A DNA stretch of 64,000 nucleotides from Pandoraea apista (lineage in GTDB: Bacteria > Pseudomonadota > Gammaproteobacteria > Burkholderiales > Burkholderiaceae). Below, one piece after another: positions 1-9,150 of this stretch. The stretch lies in the NCBI RefSeq assembly GCF_001465595.2, contig NZ_CP013481.2, forward strand, positions 1,860,001-1,924,000, given 5' to 3'. The notes below the pieces were generated by a model, which was not told the origin of the DNA, made no database searches, and saw only the letters and a program-made list of their open reading frames with translations. The translations under genes and the position numbers were made by a program. Within the stretch, counting starts at the first letter, position 1. Every line of letters begins with the position of its first letter.

Positions 1-1919
1 TGTCGGGCGACGTTTTCGGTAACGGCATGTTGCTCTCGAGGCACATCCGGCTCGTGGCGGCGTTCGACCATCGGCACGTCTTTCTCGATCCGAACCCCGA
101 TGCGGCGACGTCGTTTGCCGAGCGCGAGCGCATGTTCCAACTGCCGCGCTCCAGTTGGGCCGATTACGACACCCGGCTCATTTCCGAGGGCGGCGGCGTG
201 TTTCCCCGTACGGCCAAGGCTATTGCGCTCTCGCCGCAGGTGCGCGAGCTGATCGGCACCGACGCCACCGAGTTGCCGCCGACTGACCTGTTGCGCGCGC
301 TGCTCAAGGCGCCAGTCGATCTGCTCTATAACGGCGGCATCGGCACTTATGTGAAGGCGAGCACCGAGACGCACGCGCAAGTGGGTGATCGCGCCAACGA
401 CAGTTTGCGCGTGAACGGCGCGGAGCTACGCTGCAAAGTCGTGGCTGAGGGCGGCAACCTCGGACTGACGCAACTCGGGCGCATCGAGTACGCGCAGCAC
501 GGCGGGCGCATCAACACGGATGCCATCGACAACTCGGCGGGCGTCGATTGTTCCGATCACGAGGTCAACATCAAGATTCTGCTTGGGCTGGTGGTCACCG
601 ATGGGGAGATGACGCTCAAGCAGCGCAACACGTTGCTCGCGGAAATGACGGAAGAGGTCGGCACGCTTGTGCTGAGCGATAACTATTTGCAGACGCAGGC
701 CTTGTCGCTGGGGCGACTGCGTGCGGCGGCGGCGCTGGATGACGACGCTCGCTTCATGCGCTATCTCGAGCGGGCGCAGCGGCTTTCTCGTGCCATCGAA
801 TTTCTGCCGGACGACGAAGCCCTCGATGCGCGCCGCGCGGCGGGGGCGGGGCTAACGTCGCCGGAGCGTGCGGTGCTCATGGCCTATAGCAAGATGTGGC
901 TCTACGACGTGCTGCTTGCCAGCGATCTGCCCGATGCGGATTTCGTGGCCGAGGACTTGCCGTCGTATTTCCCCACGCCGTTGGCGAGCCGGTGTGGCGC
1001 GGCGATGTTACGGCATCCGCTCAAACGCGAAATTCTCGCCACGATGCACGCCAATGCGCTCGTGAACCGGGCGGGGGTGACATTTGTGCACCGGCTGAGC
1101 GAAGAGACCGGAGCGGAGCCGGCCGACGTTGTGCGGGCCAGTCTGGCGGCGCGCGGCGCCTATGGCCTCGACGCGCTGTGGCGCGAGGTCGATGCGCTCG
1201 ATGCACGGGTTTCGCACGAGACGCAGGCGTCGCTCTTCACTGCCATTGCGCAGTGGCACGAGCAGGCCACATTGTGGTTCCTGCGCCGGCGTCTGACCGA
1301 TGTGCCGCAAACCGTCGAGCGGTTGCGCAGTGTGCTCGATCCGATTCTGCCCACGCTCGACTCACTGGTGAGCGGCGAGGCAGCCGAGGAGGCACGCGCC
1401 AAAGCGCAAACGATGATCGACGCCGGGGTGCCGCCGCCGCTTGCGCAAACGGCGGCGGGAATCGGCGCGCGCGTTGCGCTGCTCGACATTGCCGAGGTGG
1501 CCAGCACCAGCGGGCGCGAACCGGCGCTTGCGGCGCAGGTGTACTTCGCGCTTGATGCGCCGCTTGGCTACGGCTGGTTACAGAGTGGCGTGCTGGGGTT
1601 GCCCATGCAGACGCATTGGCAGCGGCTCGCTCGCGCCACGCTGCTTGAAGAGCTGTCGGTGCTGAGGCGGCGTCTGACCGCCAGCGTGCTCGATGGCGGT
1701 ACGCGACCCGATGTCGATACCGCTGCCACCGCCGCCACCGCCGCCACCGATGCGGCAGACCAGAGCCCGGCGGGCAGACTCGTCGCTGGCTGGCAGCGTG
1801 CACATGCCGAGGCGCTGACGCGCTACCACCGCGTGCTGGCCGATCAGGTGGCCGTGGGCAATGCAGACCTCGCAATGCTCTCGGTGAGTCTGAAAGCGTT
1901 GGCCGAAGTCGGGCGCTGA
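1..1919 (+). CDS. NAD-specific glutamate dehydrogenase, C-terminal part (5' end outside window)
   Basis: This is the last ~640 residues of the large (about 1,600-residue) NAD-dependent glutamate dehydrogenase, which converts glutamate to 2-oxoglutarate and ammonia in the cytoplasm. The open frame enters from the left edge (first full codon at 3) and starts inside the catalytic domain at SGDVFGNGMLLS, a stretch typical of this family. NGGIGTYVKAS and VVAEGGNLGLTQ follow, then the long helical C-terminal domain. An alanine/threonine run (about 1717-1755, AATAATAATDAAD) interrupts the C-terminal tail and looks like a simple codon repeat. The ATG at 27 is internal, not a start. It ends with TGA at 1917-1919. 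Identity is confident; nothing can be said about its promoter. Confidence 0.93.
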   Translation, partial: SGDVFGNGMLLSRHIRLVAAFDHRHVFLDPNPDAATSFAERERMFQLPRSSWADYDTRLISEGGGVFPRTAKAIALSPQVRELIGTDATELPPTDLLRALLKAPVDLLYNGGIGTYVKASTETHAQVGDRANDSLRVNGAELRCKVVAEGGNLGLTQLGRIEYAQHGGRINTDAIDNSAGVDCSDHEVNIKILLGLVVTDGEMTLKQRNTLLAEMTEEVGTLVLSDNYLQTQALSLGRLRAAAALDDDARFMRYLERAQRLSRAIEFLPDDEALDARRAAGAGLTSPERAVLMAYSKMWLYDVLLASDLPDADFVAEDLPSYFPTPLASRCGAAMLRHPLKREILATMHANALVNRAGVTFVHRLSEETGAEPADVVRASLAARGAYGLDALWREVDALDARVSHETQASLFTAIAQWHEQATLWFLRRRLTDVPQTVERLRSVLDPILPTLDSLVSGEAAEEARAKAQTMIDAGVPPPLAQTAAGIGARVALLDIAEVASTSGREPALAAQVYFALDAPLGYGWLQSGVLGLPMQTHWQRLARATLLEELSVLRRRLTASVLDGGTRPDVDTAATAATAATDAADQSPAGRLVAGWQRAHAEALTRYHRVLADQVAVGNADLAMLSVSLKALAEVGR

Positions 1920-2045
1920 CGGGGGGATTTGCACCACGCCGAGCGAGGTGACGCGGTTTACCTTTGTGGTGGCGGCGCGCGACCGGACACGCGCGAACGT
2001 GGCGAATCGCGCGCCGAAAACCGGCTCGCGAACATTTTTTAAGCG

Positions 2046-2076
2046 TTTACACAAAAGACGCGAAACGGCGTATCAT
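2046..2076 (+). promoter_or_regulatory. candidate promoter for the MFS gene at 2177
   Basis: TTTACA (2046-2051) and TATCAT (2071-2076) lie 19 bases apart, a slightly long spacer. They sit in the AT-rich part of the 257-base gap after the dehydrogenase gene, about 100 bases before the MFS start. Seen by eye only. Confidence 0.35.
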
Positions 2077-2176
2077 CCGGGAAAACCCTAGGATTGAGTG
2101 GATCTGCGCGAATGCTTGCCCGTCGCGCCGATTGGCGCGTCCTGGGGTTTCGTCGATTCCTGATTCCCCCTGCGCA

Positions 2177-3397
2177 ATGCCCAACGACACCTATCCCGTG
2201 AACGGACAGTTCGCCACGACGCTGCAAATCGTCTCTACCGTGTTCTTCACGTTCCTGTGCTATCTGACGATTGGTTTGCCGCTCGCGGTGCTGCCGTCGT
2301 TCGTGCATGTGGATCTGGCTTACAGCTCGGTCGTTGCCGGGTTGGCCATTAGTGTCCAGTACCTGGCGACATTGCTCTCGCGCCCTTACGCCGGGCGCAC
2401 GGCCGATGCCTGGGGACCGAAGCGCACCGTGCTGTGCGGACTGGTGGCGTGCGGTGCCTCCGGATTGCTCGTGGCCCTGGCCGGTGTGTTCTCCGGTGTG
2501 GCCTGGCTGTCGCTGCTCGCGCTGATTCTCGGGCGTCTCGTGCTGGGATTCGGTGAGAGTTGGGTGTCGACGGGCGCGATCATGTGGGGTATCGGTCAGG
2601 TCGGGCCGTCGCATACCGCCCGGGTCATCTCTTGGAATGGTGTTGCGACCTACGGCGCGCTGGCGCTGGGCGCGCCGTTGGGCGTGGCGCTCGACAATGC
2701 TTACGGCATTCAGGCACTGGGAGGCGCTATTGCGCTGTCGGGCATCGTGGGGTTGGGGCTCGCGAGGATGAAGCGGGCAACGCCTGTCATCCATGGCGAG
2801 CGTCTTGCGTTCCGAGCGGTGCTCGGCCGCGTGTTGCCGTTCGGCATGGGCCTTGCGCTGGGTTCGATCGGCTTTGGCGCCATCTCCACCTTCATCACCC
2901 TTTACTACGCAAGCCATCATTGGGACAACGCAGCGCTGGCGTTGACCGCGTTCGGCTTGTGCTTCATGGGTGTGCGGTTGCTGCTTGGCAGCAGCATCGG
3001 GCGCTTCGGCGGCTACCGAGTGGCAATGGTGTCGTTTGCGCTTGAGGCGTTCGGGCTGATCGTGCTCGGTATTGCGCCGACCGGATTCACGGCGCTGCTG
3101 GGGGCAGCGCTTTCGGGGGCGGGCTTCTCGCTGGTGTTCCCGTCGCTGGGTGTGGCGGCCGTCAACCTTGTGCCGGCACAAAACCGTGGCGCTGCACTGG
3201 GCGCGTACTCCGTGTTTCTCGACGTTGCGCTTGGCGTGACGGGACCGGTAGCGGGCCTGATCGTCGGCGCTTACGGATATGCCGAGGTCTATCTGTGCGC
3301 GGCGATCGCCGCAGTCGCAGCCGTCTTGCTGACGCTGTGGATGGCGAGGGCGGCGCAGGCGCGTGAAGCCGACAAGAACGTCGCGCAAACCGCGTAA
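2177..3397 (+). CDS. MFS transporter, YfcJ/YhhS-like arabinose-efflux type
   Basis: A 406-residue inner-membrane permease of the major facilitator superfamily with about twelve hydrophobic segments. The loop after the second helix carries the MFS signature as [16 protein letters not shown]. The frame is open further upstream, but the ATG at 2177 (MPNDTYPV) puts the first membrane segment near residue 15 as expected; the upstream extension is arginine-rich and unlikely to be translated. A second permease of the same subfamily lies at 13148; both share CLTIG, VPLF/LPSFVH-like and GRTAD stretches. Substrate unknown; efflux of sugars or drugs is only inferred from the family. It is convergent with the MocR gene (25 bases between stops). 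Confidence 0.85.
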   Translation: MPNDTYPVNGQFATTLQIVSTVFFTFLCYLTIGLPLAVLPSFVHVDLAYSSVVAGLAISVQYLATLLSRPYAGRTADAWGPKRTVLCGLVACGASGLLVALAGVFSGVAWLSLLALILGRLVLGFGESWVSTGAIMWGIGQVGPSHTARVISWNGVATYGALALGAPLGVALDNAYGIQALGGAIALSGIVGLGLARMKRATPVIHGERLAFRAVLGRVLPFGMGLALGSIGFGAISTFITLYYASHHWDNAALALTAFGLCFMGVRLLLGSSIGRFGGYRVAMVSFALEAFGLIVLGIAPTGFTALLGAALSGAGFSLVFPSLGVAAVNLVPAQNRGAALGAYSVFLDVALGVTGPVAGLIVGAYGYAEVYLCAAIAAVAAVLLTLWMARAAQAREADKNVAQTA

Positions 3398-3422
3398 TTG
3401 ACAGTACCGTGCGGCGGCGCGA

Positions 3423-4991
3423 TCAACTTGCTGCCGACTTCTGTGCCGCTACGATGGCGGCAAGCCGCTTGATCAGACCGGGGATACGCGAAGCATCCGT
3501 ATCGCCATAGCCGATCACGAGGCCGTTGTCCGTGGGTTGCGGCTCGAGTGCAAAGCTCGACAGGGCACGAGGGCCGATGCCTTCGCGCTGTGCAGCGGCC
3601 ACGATCGCCTGGTCGGGGAAAGCGGGATCGAGCCGCACCGTCAAATGCAGGCCGCAGCGCTCTCCAATGACCGCATACGCCGGGTTGAAATACGTGGCCA
3701 GCGCGTCGCGCAAGGCACTCTGACGTTCCCGGTACAGACGCCGCATGCGCCCGAGGTGCCGTGCGAACTGACCACTCCGAATGAAATCTGCCAGTGCGAG
3801 TTGTTCGAAGCGGTGACCGCCGCGAAGCAGTTCGTCGAGTGCGTCGCGGGCTTGCGCGGCGAGTGCGGCGGGCAGAATCAGGAAGCCGAGGCGCAGTGCA
3901 GGAAACATCGTCTTGCTGAACGTTCCCACGTAGACCACGGGGCTATCCGGCACCATGCCTTGCATGGCGGCGATGGGTTCGCCCTGATGGCGAAATTCGC
4001 TGTCGTAGTCGTCTTCGAGAATCCAGGCGCCGTGATGGCGAGCCTGAGCGATCAGATCGAGACGGCGCGACGCCGACAGCACGCTGCCCAGCGGATATTG
4101 GTGCGATGGCGTGACATACACCAGCCGAGGCGGCGACTTCTCCCACAGACCTTCCGGAATCACGATCCCTTCATCGTCGACACGCAGAGCTTGCAGGCGC
4201 ACGTCGCTCGAATGAAATGCGGCCTTGGCGCCGCGATAGCCGGGGTCTTCCATCCAGACCGTATCGCCCGGGTCGGTCAGCAACCGAACGCAGAGAATCA
4301 GAGCCTCGTGTGCGCCTTCCGTAATAACGACTTGCGAGGCGTCGCAGCGCACTCCGCGAGAGATGCGGAGGTGTCCGGCAATGGCTTCGCGCAGCGCGGG
4401 TTCACCGAGCGGGTCGCCGTAGTGATAGTGGCGGGGCTGGGCTTCGCGCATGACACGTTCGAGCGTGCGACGCCAGGTACTGGCGGGAAAGCGAGTGAGT
4501 GCAGGCACACCGGGCGTGAACGGCAGGGGCGTTTCGTCGGCGCGCGCGGCGTGCCGGGTGGACGGCAGGCGTTGAATGCGACGTGAGGCGGCGGGCGTGG
4601 CGGGCGGATCAATTTGCCCTGAAGCACGCGCGAGCGCTTCGGCCTTTTGCTTGGCGGCTTCGGCGGCGAAGTGAGGATCGAGCGAGAGTTGAGCTACGCG
4701 AGTACCGAGCCGGTGAGGGACGATAAAGCCCTCGGCGGCGAGTTGATCGTAGACGATAGAGACGGTGTTGCGGGAGACGGCGAGGTCTTCTGCGAGGGTG
4801 CGGGAGGCGGGGAGCCGGGCACCGGCGGGCAGGCGTCCTTCGAGGATCGCGTGCTTGAGCCGGGAGAGGAGTTGTTTCTGGAGAGAGGTGCCGCGGCCGG
4901 GCTCGACGGCGAGGGGGCTATCGAACAGTGCGGCGACGTCTTCCGGCGAGTGATCGTGGACAGCGGGGTGGGCTTTCGGGGCGGAAGTCAT
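3423..4991 (-). CDS. MocR-family regulator (GntR wHTH fused to aminotransferase fold)
   Basis: A 522-residue PdxR/GabR-type transcription factor. Residues about 33-105 form a GntR winged helix (SLQKQLLSRLKHAILEGR, then PASRTLAEDLAVSRNTV). Residues about 155-515 are a fold-type I aminotransferase domain with EDDYDSEF (327-333) and the PLP lysine in TFSKTMFP (Lys360). I chose the ATG at 4991 (MTSAPKAH). The longer alternative at 5060 would put the first arm of a hairpin repeat (5052-5070) inside the gene and adds a poorly structured N terminus. It is divergent from the GNAT gene at 5248, so that acetyltransferase is the natural target together with autoregulation (inference). The effector is probably PLP or an amine; it cannot be named from sequence. 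Confidence 0.88.
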   Translation of the reverse strand: MTSAPKAHPAVHDHSPEDVAALFDSPLAVEPGRGTSLQKQLLSRLKHAILEGRLPAGARLPASRTLAEDLAVSRNTVSIVYDQLAAEGFIVPHRLGTRVAQLSLDPHFAAEAAKQKAEALARASGQIDPPATPAASRRIQRLPSTRHAARADETPLPFTPGVPALTRFPASTWRRTLERVMREAQPRHYHYGDPLGEPALREAIAGHLRISRGVRCDASQVVITEGAHEALILCVRLLTDPGDTVWMEDPGYRGAKAAFHSSDVRLQALRVDDEGIVIPEGLWEKSPPRLVYVTPSHQYPLGSVLSASRRLDLIAQARHHGAWILEDDYDSEFRHQGEPIAAMQGMVPDSPVVYVGTFSKTMFPALRLGFLILPAALAAQARDALDELLRGGHRFEQLALADFIRSGQFARHLGRMRRLYRERQSALRDALATYFNPAYAVIGERCGLHLTVRLDPAFPDQAIVAAAQREGIGPRALSSFALEPQPTDNGLVIGYGDTDASRIPGLIKRLAAIVAAQKSAAS

Positions 4992-5051
4992 GGCGACGGG
5001 CAAAAAAGAGGGCGGGAGGCGTGCAGACGCAACCGATAGCGTGTGCGGCCG

Positions 5052-5114
5052 GACCGGCACCCCATTCCGCTGCGAGTTGGGTCACTGTCTGAGTGGCGGA
5101 ATGGGGTGCCGGTC
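5052..5114. repeat. hairpin repeat, class C copy 1
   Basis: Perfect 19-base inverted repeat: arm 5052-5070 begins GACCGGCACCCC, and arm 5096-5114 is its exact reverse complement. They flank a 25-base loop (5071-5095) containing GCGAGTTGGG and GTCTGAG. The same loop, in reverse orientation and with a different stem, occurs at 43007-43079. Just downstream (about 5119-5131) GCGAGTGGGGT nearly repeats the loop motif. It lies in the MocR/GNAT intergenic region. Confidence 0.85.
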
Positions 5115-5140
5115 TGGCTTGCGAGTGGGGTAACGCAAAC

Positions 5141-5188
5141 GATGGCACCATCAGATTCCTAAATAGTGGTGCTTTTAATCGTACCACT
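5141..5188. promoter_or_regulatory. candidate MocR operator between the divergent genes
   Basis: GATGGCACCATC (5141-5152) is a near-palindrome. It is followed by AGTGGT (5165-5170) and ACCACT (5183-5188), which are inverted copies 12 bases apart, with GTACCA inside the second. MocR/GabR-type regulators are known to use repeats of the type (A/G)TACCA. Assignment to the neighbouring MocR is inference. Confidence 0.35.
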
Positions 5189-5247
5189 GAAGCGCTACTT
5201 TGAGCGTCATGAACTGAAATGGACCCTGTTTCCGGAGAAAGAAGGAC

Positions 5248-5973
5248 ATGACCGAGGCACCCAACTTCAACGAGTACGATCAACCCATAGGCGCAGCACT
5301 GCCGGATTGGAAGCCGCGGGCACAGCCGCCGCGCACGCCGATCGACGGGCGGTACTGCCGAGTGGAGCCGATCGACGTGGAGCGTCATGCGAAGGATCTC
5401 TACGACGCCTATGCGAGTGCGCCGGACGGTCGTGACTGGACGTACATGAGTGCCGGCCCGTTCCCGGATTTCGATAGCTACTACGCGTACGCGACCAAGT
5501 TGGCGGCATCTACCGATCCGTTGCATCACGCGATTATTGATAGAGAGACGGGTAAGGCGGTGGGGACATTGGCGCTCATGCGCATCGATGCAGCCAACGG
5601 TGTTGTCGAGGTTGGCCATGTGGCGTATTCGCCATTGCTCAAGCGCACGCGTGCGGGGACGGAGGCGCAATACTTGTTGATGCGTCGTGCGTTCGACGAA
5701 TTGGGTTATCGCCGATACGAGTGGAAGTGCGATGCGTTGAATGCGCCGTCGCGCAGAGCGGCGGCGCGTTACGGTTTCACGTTCGAGGGCATATTCCGTC
5801 AGGCGATTGTGTACCGGGGCCGTAGCCGCGACACTGCGTGGTTCTCGATGATCGATGGCGAGTGGCCGGCGATCAGCCGCGGATTCGAGCAATGGTTGTC
5901 GCCTGAGAACTTCGACGCGCAGGGGCGGCATCGTGCCGGTCTGGCGGCATTGATTTCGGCGGCGAAGGCGTGA
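5248..5973 (+). CDS. GNAT-family N-acetyltransferase (RimJ/RimL-like)
   Basis: A 241-residue cytoplasmic acetyl-CoA-dependent acetyltransferase. The core spans about residues 35-215: RYCRVEPIDVERHAKDLY is the usual start of the RimJ/RimL-type fold, GTLALMRID and EVGHVAYSPLLKRTRAG cover strands 4-5 and the pantetheine-binding region, and NAPSRRAAARYGFTFEG is the typical asparagine/G-F-x-x-E-G end motif. The start at 5248 is backed by GGAGAAAGAAGG just upstream. It is divergent from a MocR regulator. The substrate is unknown; a protein N-terminus, amino acid or small amine are all possible. Confidence 0.85.
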   Translation: MTEAPNFNEYDQPIGAALPDWKPRAQPPRTPIDGRYCRVEPIDVERHAKDLYDAYASAPDGRDWTYMSAGPFPDFDSYYAYATKLAASTDPLHHAIIDRETGKAVGTLALMRIDAANGVVEVGHVAYSPLLKRTRAGTEAQYLLMRRAFDELGYRRYEWKCDALNAPSRRAAARYGFTFEGIFRQAIVYRGRSRDTAWFSMIDGEWPAISRGFEQWLSPENFDAQGRHRAGLAALISAAKA

Positions 5974-6026
5974 GTGACGGGTAGGGCCAGGGCCGTTCCG
6001 CTGGTGGCGGCATTGCGGCGGAAAGC

Positions 6027-6065
6027 AAAACGGCCCGCCGGGGGAATCCTCCGGCGGGCCGTTTT
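6027..6065. terminator. bidirectional Rho-independent terminator
   Basis: Perfect 15-base arms AAAACGGCCCGCCGG (6027-6041) and its complement (6051-6065), 9-base loop, A-tract on one side and T-tract on the other. It sits between the convergent GNAT and purine permease genes and can serve both. Confidence 0.92.
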
Positions 6066-6094
6066 GTCATGGGAAGTCGGTGCTGTCGAACCGA

Positions 6095-7387
6095 TCAGCC
6101 CGGGAAGAACGCGTACTTCAGTACGAAGAGGACAGCGATCACCCAGGCGGCCGGGTGAACTTCCTTCGCGCGGCCCGTGAACAGCTTGAGCACGGCGTAC
6201 GAGATGAAGCCGAAGGCCAGACCCGTGGCGATCGAGTACGTGAACGGCATTGCCAGTGCGGTCAGCGCGGCCGGCGTGGCTTCCGTAATGTCGTCCCACT
6301 CGACGTCGAGCAATTCGCGCAGCATCAGACCGGCCACATACAGCAGCGCCGGTGCGGCAGCGTAGGCGGGTACCGAACCGGCCAGCGGCGCGATGAACAG
6401 CGCGAGGATGAAGAGCACGGCGATCGTGAGGGCGGTGAGGCCCGTGCGGCCGCCGGCTTGAACACCGGAGGCGCTTTCCACGTAGGCCGTCGTGCTGCTC
6501 GTGCCCAGCAGCGAGCCGATGAAAATTGCGATCGAATCGGCGAACAGCGCGCGTCCCAGCCCCTTGTAGTGCGTACCTTCGAGCAGGCCGGCGCGTTTCG
6601 CCACGCCCATCAGCGTGCCCGTTGCGTCGAACACTTCCACCAGCACGAACGCCAGAATCACGTGAACGAAACCAGCGTGCAGGGCGCCCGGGATATCGAG
6701 TTGGAGGAACGTCGGCGCCAGACTCGGCGGCATGGCGAAGACACCCTGGAACTGGTTCAGACCCAGCACCATCGAGAGTACCGTGACCGCCAGAATGCCG
6801 ATCAGGATTGCGCCACGTACGCGCAGGGCGTCGAGCACCGCGATCAGGAAGAAGCCGAAGATCGCGAGCAAGGCTTGCGGCGAGTGGAGGTCGCCCAGAC
6901 CGATTTTCGTCGCCGGGTTCGCCACGACCACGCCGGCGTTACCGAGTGCGATGATCGCGAGGAACAGCCCGATACCGGCCGCAATCGCACATCGCAGCGA
7001 TTTGGGTACCCCGGCAATCAGCCATGAGCGTACGCCTGTGACCGTCAGGATGATGAACAGGCATCCGGAAATAAACACTGCCCCCAGTGCCTGTTGCCAT
7101 GTGTAGCCCATGGCGCCCACGACCGTAAAGGCGAAGAAGGCGTTCAGCCCCATGCCCGGCGCCATGCCGATCGGGTAGTTCGCGACGAATGCCATTACCA
7201 CCGAGCCGATGGCAGCGGCAAGACACGTCGCCACGAACACGGCGCTCTTGTCCATGCCGGTCGTGCCGAGGATATTGGGGTTGACGAAAATGATGTAGGA
7301 CATGGTGAGGAAGGTCGTGAGACCTGCCACCATCTCTGTCCTGACATTGGAGCCATGCTCCTCGAGTTTGAAGAATTTGGTCAGCAA
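6095..7387 (-). CDS. NCS2-type purine permease (AzgA/PurP-like)
   Basis: A 430-residue polytopic membrane protein of the AzgA branch of nucleobase transporters (adenine, hypoxanthine or guanine uptake with protons). Family stretches include EMVAGLTTFLTMSYIIFVNP near the N terminus, PIGMAPGMGLNAFFAF in the third segment, and the ESASGVQAGGRTGLTAL region with the conserved glutamate and glycines. The start is a TTG at 7387-7385 (read on the minus strand). It is supported by AAGGAG seven bases upstream and by the expected N-terminal MLTKFFKLEEHGS. Single-gene unit; its stop faces the 6027-6065 terminator. The exact purine cannot be decided by eye. Confidence 0.9.
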   Translation of the reverse strand: MLTKFFKLEEHGSNVRTEMVAGLTTFLTMSYIIFVNPNILGTTGMDKSAVFVATCLAAAIGSVVMAFVANYPIGMAPGMGLNAFFAFTVVGAMGYTWQQALGAVFISGCLFIILTVTGVRSWLIAGVPKSLRCAIAAGIGLFLAIIALGNAGVVVANPATKIGLGDLHSPQALLAIFGFFLIAVLDALRVRGAILIGILAVTVLSMVLGLNQFQGVFAMPPSLAPTFLQLDIPGALHAGFVHVILAFVLVEVFDATGTLMGVAKRAGLLEGTHYKGLGRALFADSIAIFIGSLLGTSSTTAYVESASGVQAGGRTGLTALTIAVLFILALFIAPLAGSVPAYAAAPALLYVAGLMLRELLDVEWDDITEATPAALTALAMPFTYSIATGLAFGFISYAVLKLFTGRAKEVHPAAWVIAVLFVLKYAFFPG

Positions 7388-7478
7388 CGTGCTCTCCTTG
7401 TGACTTTGTTATGCCGTTGTCCGTGTGCAGCGGGGGCGCGCGCATTGTACTGCGCGCGAACCCGTGCAGCCGAGTTTG

Positions 7479-8519
7479 TCAGAACTTGGTGCGCATGCCC
7501 ACCCCAAAAGTATTCCCGGCTTCGAGTCCGGAAACCTTGTCGTTCAGGTAGGCCACATAGAGATCCGTACGTTTGGAGAGGTTGTAATCGTAGCCGAGCG
7601 CCCAGGTGTTTCGGCTCGTGTCGTTCATGCCCGAATTCTTCGTATAGGCAAACGAAGCCATCACGTTGCCCCCGCCGAGCGGTACCGAAACGCCCAACTG
7701 CCCGCCGTTCGACGTCAGATTGCCGCCGGTAATCGTGTTCTTGATGTACTGATACTGGCCGTAGAGCTTGACCACCTGGAAATCGTACGTCAGACCGGCT
7801 TGCAGGGCCTGCTGATTACGGAATCCGGTGATGCCGGCCTGATCGTCCGGTGTCGAATCGAACTTCACCTGCTGATAGGCCAGCGTGGCGGCGAGCGGGC
7901 CGTGGAAGTACATCGCCGCGGCGCTCCACTTGTTCTGACCCATTTCTCCGGCCTTGTTGCCGAACGCGTACGAGAAGCTGGCGCCGAGCCCCTTGTAGTC
8001 CGGCGTGGCGTACATCACTGCGTTATTCCAACCCGAATCACCGACGATCCCCTGACCCGCGAGACCGAGGAACGTGTGATAGACCATCGGGCTGAACGTA
8101 TAGGAGTCGACGAACGGGTTGAACAGAATCGTCGAGACGAAATAGGACGTGGTGAGGCGTCCCATCGTGACCGTGCCGAGCGTGTTCGATTGCAGTCCGA
8201 CGTAGGCGTTGCGAGAGAAGAAGCTGTCGCCGGTAAAGCGTCCGTAACGTCCGCTTTGCGGCAGGAAGAAGTCCTCAAGCGTGAAGATCGCCTTGAGACC
8301 ATCGCCCAGATCCTCCGAACCCTTCATGCCCCAGTAAGAGGTGGACATCCCGCCACCCCCCTGTGTCCACGCGCGTTCGCCGCCCGGTGCTTTCGCGGCA
8401 CCGACCCAGGCGTCGACCTGGCCGTAGAGCGATACGTTCGACTGTGCGTGGGCGACGCCCGCCGCGCCGCAAACCGCGAGGGCGAGCGCGCCCCGCAGCC
8501 AACCTGCTGCCTTGCTCAT
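7479..8519 (-). CDS. general porin (Burkholderia-type, OmpC-like)
   Basis: A 346-residue outer-membrane trimeric beta-barrel porin for passive uptake of small hydrophilic solutes. A signal peptide covers residues 1-20 (ALALAVCGAAGVAHA, cut before QSNVSLYG). Barrel strands follow, with the periplasmic-turn and L3-like stretch SRNAYVGLQSNTLGTVTMGR. The protein ends in the phenylalanine needed for BAM recognition (GVGMRTKF). The ATG at 8519 has GGAGA upstream. The frame is open farther upstream, but that part does not look coding. It is preceded by a 900-base non-coding region full of hairpin repeats. Confidence 0.92.
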   Translation of the reverse strand: MSKAAGWLRGALALAVCGAAGVAHAQSNVSLYGQVDAWVGAAKAPGGERAWTQGGGGMSTSYWGMKGSEDLGDGLKAIFTLEDFFLPQSGRYGRFTGDSFFSRNAYVGLQSNTLGTVTMGRLTTSYFVSTILFNPFVDSYTFSPMVYHTFLGLAGQGIVGDSGWNNAVMYATPDYKGLGASFSYAFGNKAGEMGQNKWSAAAMYFHGPLAATLAYQQVKFDSTPDDQAGITGFRNQQALQAGLTYDFQVVKLYGQYQYIKNTITGGNLTSNGGQLGVSVPLGGGNVMASFAYTKNSGMNDTSRNTWALGYDYNLSKRTDLYVAYLNDKVSGLEAGNTFGVGMRTKF

Positions 8520-8779
8520 GAATGTGTCTCCGTCTCGTTTTAGTTTGTGCGTGCCTCTGAACTTCTCTTTTTCACCGAAGAGTGCAAGGGGCACGCCTGA
8601 GTCATTGACACACTGACTTCGCTTTGCGCGGGTATCGGTGTTGCTTTGAGGCGTGATTATTATTATCAAGTTGCCTCACATGACATATCACTCGGCTTTG
8701 ATACTCGGTATTCCGTTGTTGACGGCACAATTTTCGGGTTAACACGGGCGGTTTCCCCCTTGCACGCGATTTGCGGTCT
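8520..8779. other. porin upstream region, no gene
   Basis: About 260 bases of lower GC content before the porin, presumably its promoter and leader. No convincing coding frame or strong promoter was seen by eye. The hairpin repeats begin right after it. Confidence 0.4.
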
Positions 8780-8850
8780 GCCGTCGGCGGGGTCCCCGTT
8801 TTCGTCGCTCCACGAAATTCGCTTTGGAAAACGGGGACCCCACCGACGGC
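8780..8850 (+). repeat. hairpin repeat, class A copy 1
   Basis: Arms 8780-8803 and 8827-8850 (24 bases, one mismatch) flank a 23-base loop at 8804-8826 beginning GTCGCTCCACG. The inner stem CCCCGTTTTC/GAAAACGGGG is shared with copy 2, but the outer stem (GCCGTCGGCGGGG) is not. The single mismatch would be a G-U pair in RNA from the minus strand. Confidence 0.9.
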
Positions 8851-8918
8851 CATCTCCATGCCACCGATTCGACGCAACCCTCTCCACTACACTCGCTTGC
8901 ACAGCCCCATGCCTCACC

Positions 8919-8940
8919 GTCACGACGACACCGCCTCTTC
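8919..8940 (+). repeat. conserved box between hairpins A and B, copy 1
   Basis: A 22-base box starting GTCACGACGACACCG lies between hairpins A1 and B1. Its reverse complement, with one change, is at 9219-9240 between B2 and A2. The rest of the spacer is pyrimidine-rich and diverged. Confidence 0.8.
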
Positions 8941-8949
8941 CAGCGCAAA

Positions 8950-9008
8950 GGGTCTCGCAGCTCGTCCCCACGTGCTTCGCAACAGATGGGGCCCGAGCCG
9001 CGAGACCC
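8950..9008 (+). repeat. hairpin repeat, class B copy 1
   Basis: Arms GGGTCTCGCAGCTCG (8950-8964) and 8994-9008 pair with one mismatch (G-U on the minus strand). The centre 8965-8993, with CCCCACGTGCTTCGCAAC and TGGGGCC, is exactly the reverse complement of the centre of copy 2 at 9151-9209. Confidence 0.88.
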
Positions 9009-9150
9009 TCGACACGACACCCGTGCCCCCATCACCCGGACGGCAAGCGCCGAGCCTGCCGACACCGCCGTCACACACCCGGCGATACGCATCGTGCATT
9101 TCACGCCGGCACTGGCGAGCCGGGCAAGGGAATGTTCACGGGGATAACGA
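9009..9150. other. axis of the A-B-B'-A' mirror, no gene
   Basis: About 140 bases between the two B hairpins. Short GC-rich inverted stretches (GCCGGC, CCCGG) are present, but I see no conserved long hairpin, no coding frame that looks real and no insertion-sequence ends. Confidence 0.4.
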
